Notes: generated from the sequence alone by a model not told the origin. A stretch of 64,000 bases of DNA from Cyanobium sp. CZS25K (GCA_030373325.1 JAUCZB010000003.1:124661-188660); one strand, 5' to 3'. Positions 1-8,997 are shown, counted from the first letter of the stretch. Program-made: numbers and translations.

Positions 1-1488
1 AGCGGCCGGCCCAAACATCTCTACGGCATCTGGAGCAAGATGCAGCGCCAGCAGAAGGCCTTCCACGAGATCTACGACGTGGCGGCCCTGCGCATCCTCT
101 GCCCGAGCGTGGAGAGCTGCTACCGGGCCCTGGCCGTGGTGCACGACACCTTCCGGCCGATCCCCGGCCGCTTCAAGGACTACATCGGCCTGCCCAAGCC
201 CAACGGCTATCAGTCGCTCCACACCGCCGTGATCGGCCGCCACCGCCCGATCGAGGTGCAGATCCGCACCACCGACATGCACCAGGTGGCCGAATACGGC
301 ATCGCCGCCCACTGGAAGTACAAGGAGGGGGGCTCACCGGCGGCCGGTGACACCGAGCGCTTCAACTGGCTGCGGCAGCTGGTCGACTGGCAGAAGGACG
401 ACGGCGGCGAGGACAGCAGCGACTTTCTCGCCTCGATCAAGGAGGACCTCTTCGACGAGGAGGTGTTCGTGTTCACCCCCAAGGGGGATGTGGTGGGGTT
501 GCGCAAGGGGTCCACCGCCGTGGACTTCGCCTTCCGCATCCACTCGGAGGTGGGCAACCACTGCCAGGGCGTGCGCATCAACGACCGCCTCTGTCCCCTG
601 GCCACACCGTTGCAGAACGGCGACTTCGTGCAGGTGATCACCGCCAAGAACGCCCACCCGAGCCTCGACTGGCTCAATTTCGTGGCCACCCCCACGGCCC
701 GCAACCGCATCCGGGGCTGGTACAAGCGCAGCCACCGCGACGACAACATCCAGCGGGGCACCGAGATGCTCGAGCGGGAGCTGGGCCGCGACGGCTTCGA
801 TGCCCTGCTCAACGGAGAGGCGATCGCCCGGGTGGCGAAGCGCTGCAACCTGGTCGGCACCGATGATCTGCTGGCGGCCCTCGGCTTCGGGGGCGTCACC
901 CTGCAGCAGGTGCTGAACCGCCTGCGGGAGGAGGTGCGGCTGAGCACCGCCGCCGCCGCCCCCGCGCCCAGCAACGAGGAGGTGGCCGCCGGGGTGGCGG
1001 CGGCCCAGCCGCGCCAGGCGCCCCATGGCCACCCCTCCACCAGCCCGATCCTGGGGCTCGAAGGCCTGGAATACCGCCTGGGCGGCTGCTGCAGCCCCCT
1101 GCCCGGCGAGGGGATCGTCGGCACCGTGGCCCTGGGCAACCACGGCATCACCATCCACCGGCAGGATTGCGCCAACGTGGCCCAGGTGCCTGCCGAACGG
1201 CGGCTGCCGGTGCGCTGGAACCCCCTCGGCGAGGCCCAGCAGCGCCGCTACCCGGTGCGGCTGCGCATCGAGGTGCTCGATCGGGTGGGGGTGCTGAAGG
1301 ACATCCTGATGCGCCTCTCCGACCATCGCATCAACGTCAGCGATGCCCGGGTGCGCACCAGTGCCGGCAAGCCGGCTCGCATCGACCTGCGGGTCGAGCT
1401 GCTCAGCGCGGGCCAGTTGCGCACCACCATGGACCAGATCCGCTCGATGGCGGATGTGCTCGATCTCTGCCGCACCGGCATCGGCTGA
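1..1488 (+). CDS. Rel/SpoT (p)ppGpp synthetase/hydrolase, C-terminal part
   Basis: Partial at the left edge: the frame is open from base 1 (S-G-R-P-K-H-L-Y), so the N-terminal hydrolase domain lies outside the window. The visible part starts in the synthetase domain (YDVAALRIL, PKPNGYQSLHT, EVQIRTTDMHQ, EYGIAAHWKYKEG). A TGS domain follows (VFVFTPKGDV ... PLQNGDFVQVIT), then a linker, the conserved-Cys region (GGCCSPLPGEGIVG, IHRQDC), and a C-terminal ACT domain (VLDRVGVLKDILMRLSDHRINV). The order matches long bifunctional RSH enzymes, which make and degrade the stringent-response alarmone (p)ppGpp on or near ribosomes. Whether hydrolase activity is retained cannot be judged here. The next gene converges on it after about 30 bases. 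Confidence 0.95.
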   Translation, partial: SGRPKHLYGIWSKMQRQQKAFHEIYDVAALRILCPSVESCYRALAVVHDTFRPIPGRFKDYIGLPKPNGYQSLHTAVIGRHRPIEVQIRTTDMHQVAEYGIAAHWKYKEGGSPAAGDTERFNWLRQLVDWQKDDGGEDSSDFLASIKEDLFDEEVFVFTPKGDVVGLRKGSTAVDFAFRIHSEVGNHCQGVRINDRLCPLATPLQNGDFVQVITAKNAHPSLDWLNFVATPTARNRIRGWYKRSHRDDNIQRGTEMLERELGRDGFDALLNGEAIARVAKRCNLVGTDDLLAALGFGGVTLQQVLNRLREEVRLSTAAAAPAPSNEEVAAGVAAAQPRQAPHGHPSTSPILGLEGLEYRLGGCCSPLPGEGIVGTVALGNHGITIHRQDCANVAQVPAERRLPVRWNPLGEAQQRRYPVRLRIEVLDRVGVLKDILMRLSDHRINVSDARVRTSAGKPARIDLRVELLSAGQLRTTMDQIRSMADVLDLCRTGIG

Positions 1489-1517
1489 AGCTTGTTCCTG
1501 CCGCCATGGGTCGGAAC

Positions 1518-3635
1518 TCACTTCATGATCAGCACGTCCACCCCCGAGGTTCGACTGCGCACCAGCACGCCCACGTCGTAATCGCTGCGGTTGAACTGAA
1601 GATTGATCTCCTCCTCTCCCAGTCGCAGCCCGTTGATGTCCAGCATGTTGAGCGCCTTGGGCAGGCCGGGGTTGCGCAGGATCACCTGCACCCGGCCGCT
1701 GCCTTCCTGTCGCTCGATCGACATGCCGGTGACCGCTTCCAGCAGACCGAACACGCTGGCACTGGCCCAGGCCTGGGGGCTGCAGGCCACCGGGTAGAAG
1801 GTGGGCCCCTCCTCCTCCCGGCGCGGGAAGCCGCAGAACAGCTCCGGCAGCTGGAACATCGGCACGGCGCTGGCGGTCTCGAACAGTCCGGTCAGGATCT
1901 GCAGGGCTTCGGAGCGGTGGCCATACTGGGCCATCCCCATGCCGATCAGGGCGTTGTCATGGGGCCAGACGGAGCCGTTGTGATAACTCATCGGGTTGTA
2001 GCGGCATTCCCGTTCATCCAGGGTGCGAATGCCCCAGCCGTTGAAGCTGGTGGGGGCCATCAACTGCCGGGTGATCGCTGAAGCCGCCTGAGCCGTGGCG
2101 ATGCCGGTCCAGAGGCAGTGACCGGCATTGGACGACCGCACCTTGCAGGCTTGCCCTTCCCCATCGAGGGCCAGGGCATAGGAATCGATCGATGGTGTCC
2201 AGAAGGCCTGATGGAAACGCTTTTGCAGAGCGGCGGCCTCTTCCAGCAGGGTTTCTGCTTCCCCCGATCGGCCCAGGTGCTGCAGAATCGCGGCGAGTGA
2301 TCGACGTGCTCCATAGGCATAGGCCTGCACTTCGCACAGGGCGATCGAGCCTTCGGCCAGGTGGCCATCGGCGAGGTGGATGGAATCGTCGGAATCCTTC
2401 CAGCCCTGGTTGCGCAGGCCGTCCTTGGCAATCCGCTGATAGCGAAGGAAGCCATCGGCACTGGAGGCTTCGGCCCTGTGGATCCAGGCCATGGCCGCCT
2501 GAAGTTCCGGCAGCAGACTGGCGATGAAGTCATGATCATCACTGCGGCAGAGATAATCGCCTGCCAGCATCAGGAACAGGGGCGTGGAGTCGACGGCACC
2601 GTAATAACTGGAGAACGGCACTTCTCCGAGTGCCGCCATCTCTCCCAGCCGCGCTTCGTGCAGGATCTTTCCCGGCTCCGCGTCATGGGCGGGATCCGCG
2701 ACAGCGGCCTGGTGGCTGGCCAGATAGCCCAGCACGCCCCGCGCCAGCCGTGGCTCCACCATCAGCATCTGGCGCGCCGTGATCAGGCCGTCACGGCCGA
2801 AGGGACAGCTGAACCAAGGCACCCCGGCGTAGGGGTAGAGCCCATCCCCGACCTGGCTGGCCAGCAGATGCACGTCGGAGAAGGAGCGCATCAGCCAGCT
2901 GTTGAAGGCCGGGTTGTCGCTGACCACCGAGGCGGCGCTGCGCCGGGCGTCCCGGAACCGCTGGATCGTGGCGGCCATGGCGGCCGTGTAGTGCTCCTCT
3001 GCGCCCAGCGGCCGGGAGTCGGGGTGGAAATCCAGCACCAGGCAAAGCCGTCGGGTGTGACTGGGCTCCAGGGTCATCACCAGCCCGAGATGCCCCTCAC
3101 TCACATCCGAAACGGGAACGCTGAGGCGCAGAACCGTCACCCGGTCCTCCCCATCGAGGCCCCGGTAGATGAGCTCCAGGGTGCCGTCCGCGCCGCGACG
3201 GACGGTGCGGCCCCGCTCCGATCGCTGGTATCCCCTGACCTCGAAGATGTCGCGGAAATCCGCATCCAGGCGCAGGGTCAGGGGCATCTGGACGGGCCGC
3301 TCCCCATAGCTGGTGAAGCAGAACTGCTGCAGGCAGGCGGTGGCGGTCAGCACGGTGCTGCGCTCCAGGTGGACCGTCATCGCCGCGGCACCACCCGCTC
3401 CGCCATCGTTGTTGCTGAGATGGCTCACAAGCACGCCCACCGCCCCACGTTCGGTGGCGCTCAGCACCAAGGGCGGTCGATCCCACAGCAGCACCTGCAA
3501 CCGGCTGACATGACGGGTGCCGCGATGGAAGATGCCGGCATCGTGCTGGAGGTCCGGGCAGATCTCGCCACGGGAATCCAGGATCGCGAAGGTTTCCTCG
3601 TTTTTGAGTACGAAGGCAGGCCGCTGATCAGGCAT
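1518..3635 (-). CDS. Glycogen debranching-type amylo-alpha-1,6-glucosidase
   Basis: 705 aa. An N-terminal GDE_N_bis-type beta domain (about residues 5-200, starting FVLKNEETFAILDSRGEI) precedes an (alpha/alpha)6 glucosidase domain (about 260-660). The latter carries FSCPFGRDGLIT, the acidic motif QGWKDSDDSIHLADG and WPHDNALIG, typical of the GDE_C family. The predicted role is hydrolysis of alpha-1,6 branches or related glucosides in the cytoplasm. Proteins of this type in cyanobacteria often lie beside glycosyltransferases and are not the main GlgX debranching enzyme, so the exact substrate is uncertain. Its start overlaps the end of the upstream glycosyltransferase by 8 bases, indicating one operon and probable translational coupling. 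Confidence 0.88.
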   Translation of the reverse strand: MPDQRPAFVLKNEETFAILDSRGEICPDLQHDAGIFHRGTRHVSRLQVLLWDRPPLVLSATERGAVGVLVSHLSNNDGGAGGAAAMTVHLERSTVLTATACLQQFCFTSYGERPVQMPLTLRLDADFRDIFEVRGYQRSERGRTVRRGADGTLELIYRGLDGEDRVTVLRLSVPVSDVSEGHLGLVMTLEPSHTRRLCLVLDFHPDSRPLGAEEHYTAAMAATIQRFRDARRSAASVVSDNPAFNSWLMRSFSDVHLLASQVGDGLYPYAGVPWFSCPFGRDGLITARQMLMVEPRLARGVLGYLASHQAAVADPAHDAEPGKILHEARLGEMAALGEVPFSSYYGAVDSTPLFLMLAGDYLCRSDDHDFIASLLPELQAAMAWIHRAEASSADGFLRYQRIAKDGLRNQGWKDSDDSIHLADGHLAEGSIALCEVQAYAYGARRSLAAILQHLGRSGEAETLLEEAAALQKRFHQAFWTPSIDSYALALDGEGQACKVRSSNAGHCLWTGIATAQAASAITRQLMAPTSFNGWGIRTLDERECRYNPMSYHNGSVWPHDNALIGMGMAQYGHRSEALQILTGLFETASAVPMFQLPELFCGFPRREEEGPTFYPVACSPQAWASASVFGLLEAVTGMSIERQEGSGRVQVILRNPGLPKALNMLDINGLRLGEEEINLQFNRSDYDVGVLVRSRTSGVDVLIMK

Positions 3636-4698
3636 ACACCGGTGTCCGGTGATCAGGGCTGTGGCTGCGGCGTGCCTGGATCAGGTGCCGATAGAGCTGT
3701 TCATAGTCCTCAGCCTGGCGACTGACCGAGAAGCACACCTCGAAGTGGCTGCGGATCCGGAAGCGATCCAGTTCCTCCAGTCGGCGGACGGCGGTGATGG
3801 CCTCCTCGATCGAGGTCACCAGGAAACCGTTGATCCCTTCGCGGATGACTTCAGGGGTGGAACCGTTGCGCCAGGCGATCACCGGGGTGCCGCAGGCGTT
3901 GGCCTCAATCATCACCAGCCCGAAGGGTTCCGGCCAGTCGATCGGAAACAGAAGGGCGAGGGCATGGCCCAGCAGATCCTGCTTGCCGTCGTCATCCACC
4001 TCACCGACGAATTCAACCAGGGGATTGTTCAGCAGCAGTGGCTCGATCTGCTCGTGAAAATAGGGAGCATCGACCGGATCGATCTTGGCGGCCACCTTCA
4101 AAGGCAAGCCCACGGCCGTGGCGATGGCGATGGCGCGATCCAATCGTTTCTCCGGCGAGATGCGGCCGATGAACGCAAGGTAAGACCTTGGGCTTTCCTG
4201 GTAGCGATAGAGATCATTGGGTAAACCATGGTAAACGGTTCCCAGCCAGTTGGCCTCCGGCACAGGCAGGCGCTGGGTTTCTGAGATCGATACCAGGGGC
4301 ACTTTCTTGAAGTGGGTGTAGAGCCTCCTGTGCTCGGGCGAATGCAGGGGGCCGTGCACGGTGCTCAGGTGGGGGACACCCAGCAGGCTTGCAAGCGGGA
4401 AATGGTAGGGACTGTTGTGGAAATGGAGGATGTCGAAGTCATCGAGCTGCTGGATGACTTGATCAAGCTGGATCAGACTGTACACGCTGGAATCATCCAC
4501 CTGGCCGCCAAGGCGCAGGGCCTCTGCCACGCATGGGTAGAGGCGCGCACTGGTTTTGGAGTCACCGCTGGCAAACAGGACCACATCGTGGCCGCGCCAC
4601 ACCAGTTCTTCGGTGAGATAGTGAACGACCCTTTCGGTACCTCCATATCCGACCGGCGGCACCCTTTCATGGAGTGTTGAAATCTGCGCGATTCTCAT
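3628..4698 (-). CDS. GT4-family glycosyltransferase
   Basis: 356 aa, GT-B fold. The N-terminal acceptor domain opens with the Gly-rich motif PPVGYGGTERVVHYL. The C-terminal nucleotide-sugar domain contains FIGRISPEKRLDRAI and the E-x7-E type motif EPFGLVMIEANACGTPVI, as in glycosyltransferase family 4. The enzyme should transfer a sugar from an NDP-sugar with retention; donor and acceptor cannot be read from the sequence. It is first in a two-gene minus-strand operon with the debranching-type glucosidase, which suggests a shared role in handling a glucan or glycoconjugate. The start is preceded on the mRNA by a duplicated leader (see 4701-4730) containing GGTGGAG as a ribosome-binding site. 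Confidence 0.88.
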   Translation of the reverse strand: MRIAQISTLHERVPPVGYGGTERVVHYLTEELVWRGHDVVLFASGDSKTSARLYPCVAEALRLGGQVDDSSVYSLIQLDQVIQQLDDFDILHFHNSPYHFPLASLLGVPHLSTVHGPLHSPEHRRLYTHFKKVPLVSISETQRLPVPEANWLGTVYHGLPNDLYRYQESPRSYLAFIGRISPEKRLDRAIAIATAVGLPLKVAAKIDPVDAPYFHEQIEPLLLNNPLVEFVGEVDDDGKQDLLGHALALLFPIDWPEPFGLVMIEANACGTPVIAWRNGSTPEVIREGINGFLVTSIEEAITAVRRLEELDRFRIRSHFEVCFSVSRQAEDYEQLYRHLIQARRSHSPDHRTPVYA

Positions 4699-4700
4699 GT

Positions 4701-4730
4701 CTCCACCTTCATGATCACTCCACCTTCATG
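4701..4730 (-). promoter_or_regulatory. Duplicated leader with two RBS copies and mini-ORFs
   Basis: CTCCACCTTCATG occurs twice (4701-4713 and 4718-4730) with a 4-base spacer, just upstream of the glycosyltransferase start. On the mRNA each copy reads CATGAAGGTGGAG, so the AAGGTGGAG ribosome-binding element is duplicated. Each copy also opens a tiny ORF: the distal one reads M-K-V-E-stop, and the proximal one reads M-K-V-E-T-stop with its TGA overlapping the gene's ATG. A translational leader or attenuator role is inference; the repeat itself is read directly. Confidence 0.5.
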
Positions 4731-4849
4731 CTTCGGGTGCTCTGCTATCACTTCAACAGTATCCAGAAATTCATGAATGGGTGACAGCACTGCAGATCTG
4801 CTGCAGTCATCAGGCCCCAATCACAAAGCCGGCCCATCGTTCACCGGCC

Positions 4850-5719
4850 TTACGACCGCAAGCCCATGGCTGTATCGTTACCGATCACCTCCAGGTGAAC
4901 CCGATTCTTGCCATCGGTCTTGACGGAATACATGATCGTGTCGGCCATCTGAATCATCGTCCCGAGATCATGTCGAGACGTCATGTCAGTGACGGCACCC
5001 ACGCTGACGCTGACAGCGCTGGGAAGATCGGAAGCGGCCTGGCAGATCGCGCCACGGATTCTCTCCAGCACCCATCGGGATTGATCTGGACCCGCTTCCG
5101 GCAACATGATCGCAAACTCGTCTCCGCCCAATCGTGCGGCAAGGTCGCTGGCTCGGATGGATGAGAGCAGAACCTGAGCCACTGTCAGCAGGAACTCATC
5201 GCCAGCCTTGTGGCCAAGTGTGTCGTTGACAGCTTTGAAGTTGTCCAGGTCGATAGAGGCCAAGGTGATGGGGCGCTTGTTGCGCCGGCAGAGCGCGAGC
5301 AGGCGATCACCTTCTTTGTAGAACGACCGACTGTTCAGCAGAGGACAGAGCGCATCCATTCGGCTCAGGGCCCTCTCGTGTGAGAGCGACCTCCGCAGGC
5401 TGGCCATCAGCAAGCCCACGAAGGTGAACGAGGTGCCCTGCACGAGTGTGTTTGCCACCCAGATCACGGGCAGAGAGAACTCCAGACCCGCAAGCTGCTT
5501 GGACCATCGCCAACCGATGGCACTGAGCACGGCCGCTGCCACCGCCCCAGTCCGACCGAAGGACCAGGCGGCCAGGGAGATGGGTAGGTAATAGAGGGGA
5601 AACACGCGCAGCTCGCTGCCGCTGAAGAAGTCCACAGCGGTGATGAGCAGGATTCCTCCGATGACCACACCGACAAGGGCCACGCGCCGGTTCAGAAGCC
5701 GGTTCCATAGACGGCTCAT
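4850..5719 (-). CDS. Membrane-anchored GGDEF diguanylate cyclase
   Basis: 289 aa from the ATG at 5719; an open frame upstream to 5890 has no family similarity. The N-terminal part has three hydrophobic segments (VALVGVVIGGILLITAV, FPLYYLPISLAAWSFG..., VIWVANTLVQGTSFTFVGLL). A full GGDEF domain follows, with an intact GGDEF signature and the product-inhibition I-site RxxD (RASD) five residues before it, plus the DLDNFKAVNDTLGHKAGD segment. Predicted activity: synthesis of cyclic di-GMP from two GTP, with feedback inhibition, at the inner membrane. No known sensor domain is recognised in the membrane region. It stands alone, so its signalling target is unknown. Confidence 0.88.
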   Translation of the reverse strand: MSRLWNRLLNRRVALVGVVIGGILLITAVDFFSGSELRVFPLYYLPISLAAWSFGRTGAVAAAVLSAIGWRWSKQLAGLEFSLPVIWVANTLVQGTSFTFVGLLMASLRRSLSHERALSRMDALCPLLNSRSFYKEGDRLLALCRRNKRPITLASIDLDNFKAVNDTLGHKAGDEFLLTVAQVLLSSIRASDLAARLGGDEFAIMLPEAGPDQSRWVLERIRGAICQAASDLPSAVSVSVGAVTDMTSRHDLGTMIQMADTIMYSVKTDGKNRVHLEVIGNDTAMGLRS

Positions 5720-5912
5720 GGACGATCGTGCTCCATCTCTCTGGCTGCATGCCTCATGGGTCCCTACTCTGCAGCGCTGGAACCTGCCGGAAACGCCGAT
5801 CCGGCCGGTGATCGAGCGGATCTGGGCGGCCATCGACGAACGGGACGACTGGACGCCTCTGCAGGAGTGGCTGGCGCAGACCATGTCCACCGAGACCGCC
5901 GCGGAGGGGTGA
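5718..5912 (+). CDS. Possible small ORF or gene remnant, 64 aa
   Basis: The frame starts at an ATG that overlaps the start of the divergent GGDEF gene (a shared CATG) and ends at 5912. The peptide is rich in Trp (RWNLPETPIRPV, ERIWAAIDERDDW, LQEWLAQ) and looks more protein-like than the neighbouring frames. No family is recognised. The missing intergenic room for a ribosome-binding site and the length suggest either a 3' remnant of an older gene or a small accessory protein. It may be a chance frame in GC-rich DNA. Confidence 0.3.
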   Translation: MDDRAPSLWLHASWVPTLQRWNLPETPIRPVIERIWAAIDERDDWTPLQEWLAQTMSTETAAEG

Positions 5913-6025
5913 TCGGTGCGGGTCCGCCGACGGGAGAGACGGCGCGTGTCAGGGGCTACAGCCCACCCGGGCGGCGTCTTCTACAACACCTCGAAGCTCA
6001 GGCTTTTCTCCATCGCAGCGATGCC

Positions 6026-6214
6026 ATGACCTCCGAACAGGCCGCCCAGCTCATCGACAACACGCTCGATCTGGTGCACCAGCGCCTGTTGGATCTGGAG
6101 TCGCAATCGCTCAATCACGAGCACCGTGCCCTGGCGGCTGAATTCCGCGAGTGGCGCCAACCGGCGGGAGGCCATATCGACCTGATGGTGTTTCCGGGAC
6201 TGGCTGAATCCTGA
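6026..6214 (+). CDS. Hypothetical small protein, 62 aa
   Basis: The ORF from ATG 6026 encodes an acidic, helix-prone peptide beginning MTSEQAAQLIDNTLDLVHQ and ending FPGLAES. It has regular leucine spacing and conserved-looking polar residues, unlike the Arg/Pro-rich frames that arise by chance here. It lies tail-to-tail with the DUF2062 gene, 18 bases apart. No family is recognised and no function is proposed. Confidence 0.5.
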   Translation: MTSEQAAQLIDNTLDLVHQRLLDLESQSLNHEHRALAAEFREWRQPAGGHIDLMVFPGLAES

Positions 6215-6232
6215 TCCTTCCGCCCTGCCCAC

Positions 6233-6718
6233 TCAGCTCGCCCGCTGCTTGCGCTCCAGCCACCGCCAGCACAGGATCCCGCTGATCGACGACGCCACCA
6301 GTCCCACCAGGGTGGAGCCGATGAGCAGGCGGGCGGTGAAGTCCCAGCCCAGCTGGCGCAGGGTCTCCTGGCGCAGCATCGATCCGCCCGGCCAACCCTT
6401 GCCGGGGCCCAGCAGCAGGCAGCCCAGCTGGTAGTTGAACCAGTAGAGCGGCACGTAGGTGAACGGATTGCTGATCCAGGTGCCGGCTGCCGCCAGCAGG
6501 TGGTTGCCCCGCACCAGGCTGGCCAGGGCCACCCCCAGCAGGGTCTGGAAGCCGAAGATCGGGAAGCAGCCCATGAACACCCCGGCCGCCAGCCCCCGGG
6601 CCCGCTGGCCGTGGCTGCCCTCCTGGCGCCAGAGCCATTCGATCGCCTGCCTCAGCTTTCTTTTCACCGCCCTCAGGGCCTGCGGCAAGGACGGAGACTG
6701 GGGGCGAAACGGTGCCAT
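6233..6718 (-). CDS. DUF2062 membrane protein
   Basis: 161 aa from ATG 6718. It has the DUF2062 core: a Gly/Phe-rich first hydrophobic segment (GVFMGCFPIFGFQTLL), then NPFTYVPLYWFNYQLG, and a C-terminal hydrophobic helix (LLIGSTLVGLVASSISGI). The N-terminus is basic and likely cytoplasmic. The biochemical function is unknown; in some bacteria DUF2062 domains are linked to envelope or glycosyltransferase genes. The start is head-to-head with mnmE, sharing the palindrome CATG at 6716-6719. Confidence 0.85.
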   Translation of the reverse strand: MAPFRPQSPSLPQALRAVKRKLRQAIEWLWRQEGSHGQRARGLAAGVFMGCFPIFGFQTLLGVALASLVRGNHLLAAAGTWISNPFTYVPLYWFNYQLGCLLLGPGKGWPGGSMLRQETLRQLGWDFTARLLIGSTLVGLVASSISGILCWRWLERKQRAS

Positions 6719-8135
6719 GGGTCCAGTGACGCGGGGAGAGGTCACCGATGCCGCGAACCCTAATGGGGACACCATCGCCGCCATCGCCACCGCGGTCGCC
6801 GCCGGGGCCGGCAGCGTGGCGATCGTGCGCCTTTCAGGTCCGCAGGCCGAGGCGATCGGCCGGCGTCTGTTCCAGGCCCCCGGCGCCCAGCGCTGGGAGA
6901 GTCACCGGGTGCTTTACGGCCACATGGTCGATCCGGCCGATGGCCGGCGGGTGGACGAGGCGCTGCTGCTGCTGATGCGGGCCCCCCGCAGCTTCACCTG
7001 CGAAGACGTGGTGGAGTTTCACTGCCATGGCGGCCTGATCGCCGTGCGGCGGGTGCTGGAGCTGGTGCTGGCCGCCGGCGCCCGCCTCGCTGGGGCCGGG
7101 GAGTTCAGTCAGCGGGCCTTCCTCAACGGCCGGCTTGACCTCACCCGGGCCGAGGCCATCGCCGAGATGATCGCCGCCCGCAGCCGCCGGGCGGCTGAGC
7201 TGGCCATGGCCGGCATCGACGGCGGCCTGCAGCGCCGCATCGCCGGCCTGCGGGAGCGCCTGCTGGATCAGCTCGCCGAACTGGAGGCCAGGGTCGACTT
7301 CGAGGAGGATCTGCCTGCCCTTGACGGGACGGCGGTGCGGGCCGAACTGGGGGCGGTACAGGCTGAGCTGGAGCAACTGGTGGCCGAATCCCGCCAGGGG
7401 GAGCTGCTGCGCGCGGGCCTGCGGGTGGCCATCGTCGGCCGGCCCAATGTGGGCAAATCCAGCCTGCTCAACCTGCTCAGCCGCCGCGAGCGGGCCATCG
7501 TCACCGACCTGCCCGGCACCACCCGCGACCTGCTCGAAAGTGATCTGGTGCTTGAGGGCGTGCCCCTCACCCTGCTCGACACCGCCGGCATCCGCCCCAC
7601 GGCCGACCGGGTGGAGCAGCTGGGCATCGAACGCAGCCGCCAGGCCCTGGCCGGGGCCGATGCGGTGCTGCTGCTCTTCGATCTGGTGGCCGGCTGGACC
7701 GCCGCCGACCAGGAGCTGCAGGCGCTGGTGCCTGAAGCGGTGCCCCTGCTGCTGGTGGGCAACAAGTGCGATGCCCTGCCGGAGAGGGCCGCTGCGGCCG
7801 AGGCCACGCCGCCTTCGCCTCAAGCCCCCGTCGTGACCATCAGCGCCCTCACCGGCGCGGGCCGCGATGACCTGGTGGCGGCGTTGCTGGGCCAATGCGG
7901 TGCCAGCGAGATCCAGGGGTTGCAGGTGGCCCTCAACGGACGCCAGCGGGAGCTGGCGGCGGCGGCCGCCGCCAGCCTGGAGCGGTCGCTGGAGACCGCC
8001 GCCCGGGGCCTGCCCTGGGATTTCTGGACCATCGATCTGCGCGACGCCATCGCCGGCCTGGGGGCGATCACCGGTGAGGAGGTGAGCGAGGCGGTGCTGG
8101 ATCGGATCTTCTCCCGCTTCTGCATCGGCAAGTAG
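6717..8135 (+). CDS. mnmE: tRNA modification GTPase MnmE (TrmE)
   Basis: 472 aa from ATG 6717; a GTG at 6726 is an alternative start. The N-terminal folate-binding domain begins DTIAAIATAVAAGAGSVAIVRLSG. The inserted G domain carries G1 GRPNVGKSS, G2/G3 TDLPGTTRDL and DTAGIR, and G4 NKCD. The protein ends in the family signature FCIGK with the essential cysteine. With MnmG it installs (carboxymethyl)aminomethyl groups on U34 of certain tRNAs. Length and all motifs are complete. The start codon overlaps that of the divergent DUF2062 gene, so one of the two starts may be slightly downstream. Confidence 0.96.
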   Translation: MGPVTRGEVTDAANPNGDTIAAIATAVAAGAGSVAIVRLSGPQAEAIGRRLFQAPGAQRWESHRVLYGHMVDPADGRRVDEALLLLMRAPRSFTCEDVVEFHCHGGLIAVRRVLELVLAAGARLAGAGEFSQRAFLNGRLDLTRAEAIAEMIAARSRRAAELAMAGIDGGLQRRIAGLRERLLDQLAELEARVDFEEDLPALDGTAVRAELGAVQAELEQLVAESRQGELLRAGLRVAIVGRPNVGKSSLLNLLSRRERAIVTDLPGTTRDLLESDLVLEGVPLTLLDTAGIRPTADRVEQLGIERSRQALAGADAVLLLFDLVAGWTAADQELQALVPEAVPLLLVGNKCDALPERAAAAEATPPSPQAPVVTISALTGAGRDDLVAALLGQCGASEIQGLQVALNGRQRELAAAAAASLERSLETAARGLPWDFWTIDLRDAIAGLGAITGEEVSEAVLDRIFSRFCIGK

Positions 8136-8225
8136 CCGGCGCCGCCGGCATCACGAAACGCTCACCCCAGTTGACCGCTGAGCGCCCAGCCCCAATGCTT
8201 TGAAGGACGATCCCCACCGCGGCGG

Positions 8226-8960
8226 ATGCAAACCATCGACTGGCTCTGGATCCTGCATCCCGCCCTGGCGGTGGTGCTGATCTACCCCCTGATCGGCATG
8301 GTGGCGCGGCTCGGTCTCCAGGCCCGATCGCGCCGGGTCGACAGGGCCAAGCTGCCCCCCACCACCGGCCGCGACCACGCCGACCTGGGCCAGTGGCTCT
8401 CGGCGGGCGTGGTGCTGGTGGTGCTCGTCGCCCTCACAGTGGTGATCGTCACCAAGCAGCCGCCTGAGGGCTTCACCGGGGGTGGCGGCCGGGCCCTGCA
8501 GCTGCTGCTGGTGCTGGTGGGCACCGTGGTGTCCCTGCTGGCCCTCTGGCGGGTGAAGGCGAAGGTCTACAGGTTCGTCTTCGCCCTGCTCACCTGGGCC
8601 GGGGTGCTCGGGCTCGGTGCCCAGCCCGAGGTGTTCCGCCTCAGCGACAACCCCTTGAGCGCCGAGTTCTGGCAATCCCATTACTGGTCAGGAGTGGCCG
8701 TGGTTGGGCTGATGATCTTTTCGCTGGCCGCCCGCCCCGAGATCCTCAAGGACCTGCGCTGGCGACGGCTGCATCTCAGCGCCTCGGCCCTGGCGGCCGT
8801 GCTGTTCCTGGTCCAGGGGATCACCGGCAGCCGCGACCTGCTGGAGATCCCCCTGGCCTGGCAGAAGCCCACCATCTATGCCTGTGATCCGGTGAAACGG
8901 GTCTGCCCCCCCTTCGCCCCGGCCGAGCCGGCCCCCGGCGCAGACCCCGCGGGCACCTGA
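8226..8960 (+). CDS. DUF4079 family membrane protein
   Basis: 244 aa with about six hydrophobic helices. It begins with the typical WLWILHPALAVVLIYPLIGMVARLG and contains a later segment HYWSGVAVVGLMIFSLAARPEI. DUF4079 proteins occur in cyanobacteria and chloroplast lineages; their role is unknown, and they sit in membranes (thylakoid or plasma). His residues in the helices (LHP, HYWSG, RLHLS) resemble heme-binding cytochrome b561-like arrangements, but this is only suggestive. The gene lies between mnmE and nadC on the same strand. Confidence 0.82.
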   Translation: MQTIDWLWILHPALAVVLIYPLIGMVARLGLQARSRRVDRAKLPPTTGRDHADLGQWLSAGVVLVVLVALTVVIVTKQPPEGFTGGGGRALQLLLVLVGTVVSLLALWRVKAKVYRFVFALLTWAGVLGLGAQPEVFRLSDNPLSAEFWQSHYWSGVAVVGLMIFSLAARPEILKDLRWRRLHLSASALAAVLFLVQGITGSRDLLEIPLAWQKPTIYACDPVKRVCPPFAPAEPAPGADPAGT

Positions 8961-8997
8961 ACGGGCCGAAGCAGCAGCTTTGTTCCTGGCCAGCATC

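Noticed and set aside
334..1521. A long minus-strand open frame opposite the Rel gene
   Set aside because: The composition is His/Ala/Gly/Gln-rich with no motifs; the plus strand encodes clear RSH domains.
8133..8155. A GC palindrome after mnmE as a terminator
   Set aside because: GCCGGCG/CGCCGGC can pair but no T-run follows, and such palindromes are frequent by chance at this GC.
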